In this document: positions 6,810 through 13,219 of the stretch, one piece after another
How the letters are laid out: the number at the start of each line of letters is the position of its first letter
Numbering within the stretch: position 1 is the first letter of the stretch
NCBI GenBank assembly: GCA_023396065.1
Contig: JAEWXF010000017.1
Coordinates: 1-26,901 of the forward strand
Reading direction: 5' to 3'
DNA from: Methanobacteriota archaeon
GTDB taxonomy: Archaea; Halobacteriota; Methanomicrobia; Methanomicrobiales; Methanocorpusculaceae
Length of the DNA stretch: 26,901 nt
The notes under the pieces: generated by a model
Told to the model about the DNA's origin: nothing
Databases searched by the model: none
Seen by the model: the letters and a program-made list of their open reading frames with translations, nothing else
Made by a program: the position numbers and the translations under genes

Positions 6810-7357
6810 TATTCTCCCTCCCCGATGTTTCTGAACAGGTTTGTCAGTATGTTTTCATAGTTCAAACCTTTCCAGAGTGGCTTTATCTGAAAAAATGGCC
6901 CTTCCAGATATTCTTTTGGAATTTCTGCCACTTCTTCAACCGCATCGAGTTCTTTGAACGATGCCATTATCCTGGAGACTGTTTCAGATTTCAGATTGAA
7001 TCCCTTACAGATTGCATACCTGTTCAGAATCGGAAACTGATTTACTGCAGAGAGAATGTCTCCTGCATAGCAGGACCACTTTATCCCTCCTTCGACGTTC
7101 TGTAAAAATTCTCCCAGTAACTCTTCATATCCATATTCCAGGTCCTTCCAGAGTGGCTTTATCTGAAAAAACGGCCCTTTCAGATATTCTTTTGGAATTT
7201 CTGCGGCTTCATCAACCGCGCCGAGTTCTCCGATCAAGGTTATAATTCTGGAGGCTGTTTCAGGTTCCAGGTTGAATCCTGTACAGATTGCGTACCTGTT
7301 CAGAATCGGGAACTGGTTTATTGCGTAGATGGTGTCATCAGTGGAACTGAGCAGCAT
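6809..7357 (-). CDS. Unknown protein made of two tandem copies of one domain (182 aa)
   Basis: NQFPILNRYAIC occurs at residues 14-25 and again at 106-117. The following blocks also match: GFNL-x2-ETxSRI, then AEIPKEYL(K/E)GPFFQIKP and LWK. The repeat period is 92 residues (276 bp). The DNA copies (about 6867-7040 and 7143-7316) remain very similar, so the duplication is fairly recent. The longest frame begins at GTG 7366, but ATG 7357 lies six bases after a strong GGAGGTG, which makes it the better start. The gene overlaps neither neighbour by more than a few bases and belongs to the replication operon. No known fold is recognised; the motif ARIxxL-like helices followed by conserved aromatic residues could form a small winged-helix-like unit, but this is speculative. 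Confidence 0.7.
   Translation of the reverse strand: MLLSSTDDTIYAINQFPILNRYAICTGFNLEPETASRIITLIGELGAVDEAAEIPKEYLKGPFFQIKPLWKDLEYGYEELLGEFLQNVEGGIKWSCYAGDILSAVNQFPILNRYAICKGFNLKSETVSRIMASFKELDAVEEVAEIPKEYLEGPFFQIKPLWKGLNYENILTNLFRNIGEGE
6867..7316. repeat. 276-bp-period tandem duplication inside a gene
   Basis: The stretch 6867-7040 is repeated at 7143-7316 with an offset of 276 bp, a multiple of three. Shared strings include CCAGAGTGGCTTTATCTGAA and GATATTCTTTTGGAATTTCT. The duplication keeps the gene open and produces a two-domain protein. Confidence 0.8.
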
Positions 7358-7358
7358 T

Positions 7359-7787
7359 TCAGACACCTCCCATTGCGGAAATATCCCCGTTTTCGGACAC
7401 GACGGGGATCAGGTAATATCTGCAGACATTTGCCCCTCCGCTTTTTTTGATGCTGCCAAATCCGTTCCCCTTCAGTACAGCCCGTACACGTCCCGGGGGT
7501 AATAGGGTAAAGCGTTTGGACCAGGTAACGGAACGGGTAGGGAGAAAACCCAGAACCGAGTATACGTCATTGATTGAGAAGTATCGTGCGGTACCATTCG
7601 GGGAGCGTGCTGCTTTCATTCCTGCGTCGATGATCTCCGGCATGGAGAATTCCCGACGTAAGTTTATATTGATCACGTGCCCTATGAGATAGTGATCACT
7701 ACAACGGTGGTTAGATAATATCTTCTCCCGTTTAGCGTGATTTTCTTTGTAGGGTTCGTGGGGGTTCATGATTTCTTTCACAATCAT
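7359..7787 (-). CDS. Unknown 142-aa protein, possible DNA-binding
   Basis: ATG 7787 overlaps the stop of the gene before it (ATGA-type junction) and is preceded by GGGGGTGA, a good archaeal ribosome binding site. The central part, FSINDVYSVLGFLPTRSVTW followed by a basic stretch ending in NVCRYYLIP, resembles a winged-helix layout, but I cannot assign a family. Residues about 37-72 are also preserved in the relic at 317-460, which shows that this gene belongs to a module that was duplicated. Its position in the replication operon suggests a regulatory or replication accessory function. Confidence 0.65.
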   Translation of the reverse strand: MIVKEIMNPHEPYKENHAKREKILSNHRCSDHYLIGHVININLRREFSMPEIIDAGMKAARSPNGTARYFSINDVYSVLGFLPTRSVTWSKRFTLLPPGRVRAVLKGNGFGSIKKSGGANVCRYYLIPVVSENGDISAMGGV

Positions 7788-8041
7788 TCACCCCCTCTCT
7801 TATCACTGATCATAGGATCTTCTATAATCATATCTCCTTTCTGTATGAGCAAATCTGCACATAGCCTGTAAAAAGGATCCAGGGGTTTCAGGACAATGGG
7901 GTCTCTGATGATCAGCTTGTCACCTCTGCGGTATACTAGAGGATTGATATTGTCTGACGTCGATACTGTTGTGCCGTCGTTCCCATACTGTTTTGAGCCG
8001 GTAAAGGACGCGGCATTCTGCATTTTTGTCTGTTTTTTCAT
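7784..8041 (-). CDS. Unknown 85-aa protein in the replication operon
   Basis: ATG 8041 overlaps the TGA of the preceding RHH gene and follows GGAGGAAG at normal spacing. The N-terminal third is polar (MKKQTKMQNAASF). The rest alternates hydrophobic and charged residues, ending in RLCADLLIQKGDMIIEDP and a short tail. The pattern (I/V)-I-x-DP occurs twice (IIRDPIVL and IIEDPMIS), hinting at an internal beta-strand repeat. A partial copy is preserved in the relic at 572-660. No family is recognised. Confidence 0.65.
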   Translation of the reverse strand: MKKQTKMQNAASFTGSKQYGNDGTTVSTSDNINPLVYRRGDKLIIRDPIVLKPLDPFYRLCADLLIQKGDMIIEDPMISDKRGGE

Positions 8042-8259
8042 GTTGCTTCCTCCGTTGTTTCCATTTGTGTTTTCAGCTGTGCTAATCCGATGTTAAGGGC
8101 ATGTTTGATGACCTGCGATTTTTGTATGGGAAATCCGGTATTGACGCAGACTATTTCATGCACATTGTGTATTTCTCTGTCCATCTCTGGCCCGATGTCT
8201 ACAGATAATCGGAACCGTCCATCTGCTTGCGTACTTTTTCTCATTTCAATTTGTGACAT
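8038..8259 (-). CDS. Ribbon-helix-helix-type DNA-binding protein (73 aa)
   Basis: The core RFRLSVDIGPEMDREI gives a basic beta-strand and first helix. PIQKSQVIKHALNIGLAQL then gives a turn and second helix, as in CopG/Arc-type or ParG-like proteins. Such proteins bind operators as dimers of dimers and often control copy number or partition on plasmids. ATG 8259 follows GGAG at about eight bases. It is the first sizeable gene of the operon that ends with the helicase. The palindrome between the promoter box and the start (8355-8370) is a natural candidate for its binding site. Confidence 0.65.
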   Translation of the reverse strand: MSQIEMRKSTQADGRFRLSVDIGPEMDREIHNVHEIVCVNTGFPIQKSQVIKHALNIGLAQLKTQMETTEEAT

Positions 8260-8336
8260 TTTTCTGCTCCAAGTTGTTCTACAGTTTTGGCTCTGGGCTT
8301 GGTGTTTTCTTTTTCACCCGCCCCATGGTGTTTCAT
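8241..8336 (-). CDS. Possible leader ORF of 31 residues
   Basis: ATG 8336 opens a 31-codon frame, MKHHGAGEKENTKPRAKTVE and further to a Lys-rich end, closing with TGA at 8241-8243. This overlaps the first 19 bases of the RHH gene in another frame. It lies just after the likely transcription start, so if translated it would be the first frame of the operon and could couple translation. It is charged and without recognisable motifs; it may be spurious. Confidence 0.25.
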   Translation of the reverse strand: MKHHGAGEKENTKPRAKTVEQLGAEKCHKLK

Positions 8337-8354
8337 AGTGCCGGCATCATATGA

Positions 8355-8384
8355 CTACGCGTGCACGTAGGTGTATATAAAATG
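8355..8384 (-). promoter_or_regulatory. Promoter and operator of the replication operon
   Basis: On the minus strand CATTTTATATACACC (about 8371-8385) fits an archaeal TATA box. Immediately downstream lies an inverted repeat, CTACG at 8355-8359 facing CGTAG at 8366-8370 across six bases. The palindrome contains GTGCAC, the same core as the six-copy array at 4241-4494. A protein bound there would block transcription initiation. This would be a classic autorepression layout for the RHH protein encoded next, though the binding protein is inferred. Confidence 0.5.
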
Positions 8385-8465
8385 GGGTGCTCGATTTTTC
8401 GACCCATGTTATTTTTTTGCCTCTGAGTTTTCTCAGGTGTGTAGAAGCGCATCTTACCGGCTGCG

Positions 8466-8636
8466 TTAATCTGTCGAGGGCGTGTTTGATAGTTCATGAC
8501 TCCGAATCTTGTCCAATACACATTTTCTCAGGAGTGCTGACCTGTTTGTTCGTTCGTCTCGGGCGACTCTGTCAAATTGTTCGAGGTCGCTTTTTGGTAA
8601 GACAAACCCGATCTGCGTGTTCATAGATTTTGTCAT
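8466..8636 (-). CDS. Small ribbon-helix-helix regulator (56 aa)
   Basis: ATG 8636 opens a 57-codon frame ending at TAA 8466-8468. The product reads MTKSMNTQIGFVLPKSDLEQ, then FDRVARDERTNRSALLRKCV, then LDKIRSHELSNTPSTD. The strand IGFVLPKSDL, helix EQFDRVARDE, turn TNRS and helix ALLRKCVLDKI match the CopG/Arc ribbon-helix-helix pattern closely. ATG 8624 (MNTQ) is an alternative start. It is transcribed away from the RHH-zinc ribbon gene at 8706 across an AT-rich control region, and the two may regulate each other. No downstream partner is obvious before the replication operon promoter. Confidence 0.75.
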   Translation of the reverse strand: MTKSMNTQIGFVLPKSDLEQFDRVARDERTNRSALLRKCVLDKIRSHELSNTPSTD

Positions 8637-8705
8637 AATGACTTCAATATATCATTATACCAGATAGATAATAAATATTATTATCATCATAATGTCTAGT
8701 TACTA
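8637..8705. promoter_or_regulatory. Divergent AT-rich promoter/operator between two RHH genes
   Basis: The 69-bp gap is almost all A/T. It contains an inverted repeat ATAATGA (8635-8641) facing TCATTAT (8652-8658) and a nearly symmetrical 19-mer GATAATAAATATTATTATC at 8667-8685. The second element lies about 25-35 bases before the ATG at 8706 and at a similar distance before ATG 8636, so it can serve as the TATA region for both genes. Short palindromes like these are typical RHH operators. Confidence 0.55.
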
Positions 8706-9176
8706 ATGTCTCGTCAGGCTGAGAAAGGGGAAGCACGATATGATCAGATTTCGTTAAGAGTTACTGCATCTCTAAAAAACTCTGTGAACACCGCAGCAAA
8801 GGCAGAGGGTATAAGTACTCCTAAATGGGTACGGCAAGCCATTGAGGAAAAACTTCTTTTTATTAGATCATGCCCTGTATGTAAGACAGTCAACGCTCCG
8901 GATGCCGAATATTGTAAAAATTGTGGAGAGCCGCTGACGGAGGAGGGACGTGATCTGTGGAACTGGCTACATGAACAGTTGGAGATAGCACAGGCAGAGC
9001 TGCTGAGCGGGGCAACGAAGGCGAACCAACCGGAGACACCTGAAACACTTGCTGCGTGCTTCACCCTTGAAGAACTCTCTGCCAAGCTGCGCCTATTATC
9101 TCGTGCCATAGAGTTAAAGGTCGATGATTACCAGAAAAAATCTGAGAATTCTCCTGATTCATCCTCGAAAAGGTGA
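8706..9176 (+). CDS. Ribbon-helix-helix protein with zinc ribbon (156 aa)
   Basis: Residues about 12-50 (YDQISLRVTASLKNSVNTAA, then KAEGISTPKWVRQAIEEKL) form a ribbon-helix-helix DNA-binding unit. A rubredoxin-like zinc ribbon follows with C56/C59 and C70/C73 (CPVCKTVNAPDAEYCKNCG). The C-terminal part (about 80-145) is helical and charged, likely for oligomerisation. ATG 8706 lies directly after the divergent AT-rich control region, so the transcript is probably leaderless. The zinc ribbon resembles the tail of the integrase encoded convergently at 9289-10512, so both element proteins may share a zinc-dependent partner or DNA-binding mode. It is likely a regulator of the element. Confidence 0.75.
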   Translation: MSRQAEKGEARYDQISLRVTASLKNSVNTAAKAEGISTPKWVRQAIEEKLLFIRSCPVCKTVNAPDAEYCKNCGEPLTEEGRDLWNWLHEQLEIAQAELLSGATKANQPETPETLAACFTLEELSAKLRLLSRAIELKVDDYQKKSENSPDSSSKR

Positions 9177-9288
9177 CTAATCCACCTGTCATATCTGAGA
9201 GATCTCAGCAGCACCCTCCCGTTATTTCATAAAACCAGATAGACCGGACTGAATTTTCAGGGAACATCCATCTGAAAAATGAGGATGT
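9177..9288. terminator. Convergent intergenic gap with inverted repeat
   Basis: Between the converging RHH-zinc ribbon and integrase genes, AACATCC (9263-9269) faces GGATGTT (9283-9289). The short stem could mark the transcript ends of both genes. No long T-run follows on the plus strand, so confidence is low. Confidence 0.3.
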
Positions 9289-10512
9289 TTATTTCACATT
9301 GATCCCTGAGGTTATCATACACAAAAACTTGGGATCCTTCATTATCTTGTCCCGGATATACTCCGCAATATTATCCGCACCGATCATCAGATTCTTTGTC
9401 AGCGGACTCCCGCAGGCTTCACAGATCTGCATCGTCGCCGCGTTAATATGTCCGCACTCCCTGCAGAGAACCGGCTTCAAAGTTCGTTTATGCGACTCTG
9501 AATCCCCACTTTCTTCAGTGTCCAGCCCGTTCAGTAAGGCTACACTTCGTTCAAGATCCGTGTTGGTCAGGTGCTGATAGGTGGCGAGCATCGGAGTGTT
9601 TACATCCCCCCAGCACATCAGTTTGATATGTGACTCCGATATTGCTGGATTTGCCTGGAGAAGGTGGGTAATTCGGCTGTGTCTCAACAGATGCGGCCAT
9701 ACGTCTTTCGTAATCCCGGCTCGTTTTGCAATAATTCTCATCTGCTTGGCAATGGCTGCGCGCGTAAGTACTTTTCCTCGTGCATTCAGAAAAACAAAAT
9801 TATCGGGTTTTCTCTCAGCTGGATAGTCATTAATCCAGTGAGTAAAGTACGGTCGTGAATTCACCAGTGGGATATATCGGGGTTTTCCGGTTTTCTCTGA
9901 TGTGTTGATGGAACAAAATCTCTCTGTAATCTTCACATCCCGGAACCGGAGATTCCCGATCTCCCCAACCCTGAGAGCTCCCTCATACATCATCCAGAAC
10001 ATCGCTTGGTCACGGGACGTATAACAGCAGCTCAGAAATTTTTCTATCTCATCTACCGTCAGAATATCTTCAGCTGTAACCGTGAATTTGTCATATTGCG
10101 GGGTTTTTATCCCCTGTAACTTCCTGCTGTCAAGAGTAATGTAGCCATTTTCATTGAGCCAGATGAATATTCGTTTTGCCATTCGGATTCTGTCGGCAAT
10201 GGTATTCTTTTTGTATCTGCTTGAACCATCCGGATTCACTGCCCGACGGACTATTGCCGGTATTGACTGCACATCAGTAATTGTACAATCCTCATAGTGT
10301 GGATGAAAATCAAAATTCCCTACCAGCATTACGATCAGCTTATAATGTCTTACGGGAGAAATATCCTGAGCGTCCATCTCGCTTATGTACTCCTCAATCA
10401 GTTCTCGGTCCCTTGCAGTGATTTTCCCGGATACTTCCGCGCTCTTTAGGTGTCTTTCAGACATCGTATAGTAATATTCGGGGGGTTTGTAGAACCGGAT
10501 ATTTGCTCCCAT
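9289..10512 (-). CDS. Tyrosine recombinase/integrase with C-terminal zinc ribbon (407 aa)
   Basis: The N-terminal ~140 residues form a SAM-like core-binding domain. The catalytic domain carries the conserved Arg in GALRVGEIGNL (R181), a candidate Lys in the SEKTGKPR turn, HLLRHSR (H274, R277), a Trp in the usual second His position (CWGD, W301) and the nucleophile in TPMLATYQHL (Y312). The set R-K-H-R-W-Y is complete, so the enzyme is probably active. A zinc ribbon follows: C350/C353 and C364/C367 (CRECGHINAATMQICEAC). Such integrases insert plasmids and viruses into archaeal chromosomes. It lies at the right end of the accessory region, but no tRNA gene or attachment site is visible beside it. 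The ATG at 10512 fits the expected N-terminus. Confidence 0.9.
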   Translation of the reverse strand: MGANIRFYKPPEYYYTMSERHLKSAEVSGKITARDRELIEEYISEMDAQDISPVRHYKLIVMLVGNFDFHPHYEDCTITDVQSIPAIVRRAVNPDGSSRYKKNTIADRIRMAKRIFIWLNENGYITLDSRKLQGIKTPQYDKFTVTAEDILTVDEIEKFLSCCYTSRDQAMFWMMYEGALRVGEIGNLRFRDVKITERFCSINTSEKTGKPRYIPLVNSRPYFTHWINDYPAERKPDNFVFLNARGKVLTRAAIAKQMRIIAKRAGITKDVWPHLLRHSRITHLLQANPAISESHIKLMCWGDVNTPMLATYQHLTNTDLERSVALLNGLDTEESGDSESHKRTLKPVLCRECGHINAATMQICEACGSPLTKNLMIGADNIAEYIRDKIMKDPKFLCMITSGINVK

Positions 10513-10783
10513 AACATGACGATATTCGTAGATTTTCTATTTAAACAACGCGTCGAAGGCTATGAACTTCTCGTTTGTTGCCCTCTCGCAGCATTTTTCT
10601 TCAATGTTTCTCTGGCTGTATACTGCGTATACACATCGTGTCTGACCTGTCGAAATTTTTGTATTTTTTCGACAGATGACTTTGGAACTGTATACTGCGT
10701 ATACACATCGTGTCTGACATGTCGAAATTTTTGCATTTCTTCGACAGGTATATGAGGGTCGACGATCCATTACTCTCTGCGAC
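10513..10783. promoter_or_regulatory. Intergenic control region between integrase and Fic gene
   Basis: Both neighbouring genes are transcribed outwards from this 271-bp gap. Near the integrase, minus-strand TTTAAATAGAAAATC (about 10531-10545) is a good TATA candidate roughly 25-30 bases before ATG 10512. On the Fic side the two 60-bp repeats occupy 10616-10747. A minus-strand frame runs through the repeats because their spacing is a multiple of three, but I do not regard it as a gene. Confidence 0.5.
10616..10747. repeat. Two 60-bp direct repeats, each with two palindromes, before a Fic gene
   Basis: Copies at 10616-10675 and 10688-10747 differ at only three positions and start 72 bp apart. 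Each begins with the palindrome TGTATAC-TGC-GTATACA (10617-10633 in the first copy). Each ends with a longer inverted repeat: CTGTCGAAA (10647-10655) facing TTTCGACAG (10667-10675) in the first copy, and slightly weaker arms in the second. The second copy ends 36 bases before the Fic start codon at 10784. The layout suggests four binding sites for one or two regulators. The winged helix at the Fic C-terminus is a candidate binder. Confidence 0.85.
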
Positions 10784-11875
10784 ATGGTACATACCGATCC
10801 GAACCTGCCCTATAACACGATGCCGTTTCTTCCGCCAAAAACCGATCTGGAGACTCCGGAGATCTGGAAAGCCTGCAATGCGGCAAACAAATCCCTCGCA
10901 CGTATGCGTGAAGCCGGGAAACGTATTCCGAATCAGCGTATTCTCATACAATCCATTCCGCTTCTTGAAGCAACGGCAAGTTCCCGGATTGAAAATATTT
11001 TCACCACAAGTAATGCCCTGTACACTGCTCTGTCCGTTCCTGAGGAGTCCGTTGACCCGGCAACGAAGGAGGTCCTCCGCTATCGTGAAGCCCTCTCTGT
11101 CGGAGTGGACGAGTTGAAAACGGGCCGCCGTCTCGGAGAAGTGCTTCTCACCCGCGTCTGTTCGGTACTTCTGGAGCAGGAAACTGACCGCCGCAGTCCA
11201 AACACGGGAACCTATATCACCGGGCTTGAGGGTCGGGTTTATACACCTCCGGATGATCCGTATGTCCTTGAGGCACTGATTCATCAGCTGGAAGATTATA
11301 TCTCCGACGGGTCTGATCCCGATCCGCTTATCCGGCTTACGCTGATTCACTATCAGTTTGAGGCAATTCATCCGTTTGAGGATGCAAATGGACGTACCGG
11401 CAGAATTTTGAATATCCTGTATCTGATTGCGCAGGACCTTTTGGATATTCCTGTCCTGTACCTGAGCAGGTACATTATTCAGCATAAATCCGAGTATTAC
11501 TTCCGTCTCCGGCGGGTGACAGAGAATGATGAGTGGGAAAAGTGGATTCTTTTTATGCTCACCGCTCTTCAGGAGACGGCAGACTGGACGTATGAGCGGA
11601 TTCATGCAATCATGGATCTGATGACGGAGACTGCGGAGATCTGCCGCGAACAGCTGCCGAAGGTGTACTCGCACGATCTGATTGAGCAGATATTTCTACA
11701 GCCGTACTGCAAACCGGCGTATCTTGTCTCGGCCGGTATCGGCAACCGGCAGACGGCGATGAAGTATCTGAAATCCCTGGAAGAGATTGGCGTTTTATCC
11801 TCAATCCGCATCGGTCGTGAACGAATCTACGTCAATGTCCGGCTGTTTGAGCTGCTGAAGTTCAGCGACGCGTGA
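10784..11875 (+). CDS. SoFic-type Fic protein with C-terminal winged helix (363 aa)
   Basis: The N-terminal segment (PYNTMPFLPPKTDLETPEIW, residues 9-28) is typical of long Fic proteins related to Shewanella SoFic, whose length is close to this one. The inhibitory motif SSRIEN lies at residues 66-71 (Glu70). The Fic signature is HPFEDANGRTGR (196-207), with catalytic His196; Ala replaces the usual first Gly, a tolerated variant. Residues about 296-353 (SAGIGNRQTAMKYLKSLEEI and following) form a winged-helix domain. Predicted role: AMP transfer to a protein, restrained by the internal helix. Two 60-bp palindromic repeats precede the gene and suggest tight, possibly self-controlled expression. 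The stop overlaps a GTG of the downstream MFS frame. This is the second Fic gene in the window; the two are of different subfamilies. Confidence 0.88.
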   Translation: MVHTDPNLPYNTMPFLPPKTDLETPEIWKACNAANKSLARMREAGKRIPNQRILIQSIPLLEATASSRIENIFTTSNALYTALSVPEESVDPATKEVLRYREALSVGVDELKTGRRLGEVLLTRVCSVLLEQETDRRSPNTGTYITGLEGRVYTPPDDPYVLEALIHQLEDYISDGSDPDPLIRLTLIHYQFEAIHPFEDANGRTGRILNILYLIAQDLLDIPVLYLSRYIIQHKSEYYFRLRRVTENDEWEKWILFMLTALQETADWTYERIHAIMDLMTETAEICREQLPKVYSHDLIEQIFLQPYCKPAYLVSAGIGNRQTAMKYLKSLEEIGVLSSIRIGRERIYVNVRLFELLKFSDA

Positions 11876-11940
11876 GTCCCTATCCGAATCTTCAACAGGG
11901 ATCATTCCAAAACAGTACTCACCGAAAACCGGATCATATC

Positions 11941-13212
11941 ATGCAAAAGAACAGCTATCTCCACTATTCTACAGATCTCCGCCTCGCGTTCCGCCATGCA
12001 TATCTGCGGCTCATGCATCCTGAGTCACGAAAGGGCAGTGATCCGGTATTTACCCTGCCGGTCATTGTCCTCGTGATGCTTGCCTTTATCCTCGGAACAA
12101 GCGAGTTTATTGTGATCGGCATTCTGCCGGATCTGTCAGCCGATCTGCATGTCCCTCTTGCGGTTGCCGGCGGTCTTGTATCCTTTTTCGCGTTTGCCTA
12201 TGCGGCAGGAACACTGCTTCTTACCTCGGCGACCGCACGGGCAAACCGCCGCCGTCTGCTGCTGACACTGGTGGTAGTGTTTATTCTGGGCAATCTGATC
12301 AGCTGCTTTGCGGAGTCCTATCTCGTTCTGCTCGTCTCGCGATTTTTGGTTGCGGGTGTGTCCGGGACCCTGATCTCGGTTGCGATGACGTTTGCAAATG
12401 ATATTGCCTCGCCGAAAAACCGCCCGGCGGTGATTGCCTGGATTTTTTCCGGATTCAGCATAGCCTCCGTCGTCGGTGTTCCGGCAGGAACCATACTTGC
12501 GGCGGTTGGCGGATGGCGGCTGTCTTTTGTACTCATCTGTATTCTGAGTGTTGCAGTGTTCTGTCTGCTTGCCCGTTCCCTCCCTGCAGTGCATGATGCG
12601 GTGGAACAAAATATTCTGCATCAGTTTGCACTGTTTGGGGACACCAGAATTATTCTTGGAATTCTGATGGTTATCTGCAGCTCCTCAGCGACCTATGTGT
12701 TCTACACCTATCTGACGCCCATCTTTGAAACAGAGATCGGCATCCCCGCAGCAGATCTCAGTCTTGCCCTGATGGCATTCGGTGTCTGTTCCATTGTGAG
12801 TAACCTGCTGTCGGGACGCATTGCCTCCCGCGGCGGGATCGTCCGACTGCGTCTGCCGTTTGTTCTGCAGGCAGGAATACTTGCCCTGCTGCCGCTGTTT
12901 CTCGGCTCGCCGCTGTTGGGATTTTGTGCCGTGATGACTCTTGGGGTACTGATGTATCTGATGAACTCAAGTGCCCAGCTGCATTTTCTGGATGTTGCCG
13001 TCCGGGATTATCCGGATGCGGTGAATCTTGCATCATCGGTTTCCCCGATCTCGTTTAATCTCGGAATAGGTCTTGGTGCTCTGATCGGCAGTGTCGTGGT
13101 GAACCTTACAGGTCTGCGGGATGTGGGATACTGCGGAGCGGTGCTGGCGGTCGGGGCAGTTGCTGCGGCGGTGTTTCTGGTACGAAAAAACCGCGAATCC
13201 GTCACGGCCTGA
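11941..13212 (+). CDS. MFS transporter, AraJ/PbuE-like drug or metabolite exporter
   Basis: About twelve hydrophobic segments are visible. The first carries GTSEFIVIGILPDLSADLHV, a strong signature of the DHA1 AraJ/YdhP/NepI-type exporters. A shortened motif A-like loop, ARANRRRLLL, follows transmembrane segment 2, and GVPAGTILAAVGGWRLSF matches the motif C region. These proteins export sugars, nucleosides, arabinose-like compounds or drugs by proton antiport; the substrate cannot be read from sequence. The frame is open from GTG 11872, which overlaps the Fic stop. The first 23 residues from there look non-coding, and even ATG 11941 leaves a long N-terminus; ATG 12013 (MHPESRKG) gives the usual family length. 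The gene is probably cotranscribed with the Fic gene and ends eight bases from the convergent LysR gene. Confidence 0.82.
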   Translation: MQKNSYLHYSTDLRLAFRHAYLRLMHPESRKGSDPVFTLPVIVLVMLAFILGTSEFIVIGILPDLSADLHVPLAVAGGLVSFFAFAYAAGTLLLTSATARANRRRLLLTLVVVFILGNLISCFAESYLVLLVSRFLVAGVSGTLISVAMTFANDIASPKNRPAVIAWIFSGFSIASVVGVPAGTILAAVGGWRLSFVLICILSVAVFCLLARSLPAVHDAVEQNILHQFALFGDTRIILGILMVICSSSATYVFYTYLTPIFETEIGIPAADLSLALMAFGVCSIVSNLLSGRIASRGGIVRLRLPFVLQAGILALLPLFLGSPLLGFCAVMTLGVLMYLMNSSAQLHFLDVAVRDYPDAVNLASSVSPISFNLGIGLGALIGSVVVNLTGLRDVGYCGAVLAVGAVAAAVFLVRKNRESVTA

Positions 13213-13219
13213 TGATTCT

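Noticed and set aside
8333..8521. 62-codon minus-strand frame near the RHH gene
   Set aside because: It overlaps the 56-aa RHH gene in another frame and crosses the promoter and palindrome of the replication operon.
10513..10783. Attachment site or tRNA gene next to the integrase
   Set aside because: No cloverleaf or tRNA 3' end could be found, and no direct repeat pairing this region with the left side was seen, apart from a short inverted 15-mer.
10537..10785. 82-codon minus-strand frame through the 60-bp repeats
   Set aside because: It is open only because the 72-bp repeat spacing is a multiple of three. It consists mostly of the palindromes, has many cysteines and basic residues without a pattern, and occupies the promoter region of the Fic gene.
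10601..11674. Long minus-strand frame opposite the Fic gene
   Set aside because: It runs antisense to a well-supported Fic gene, its composition is unlike real proteins, and it shows no motif.
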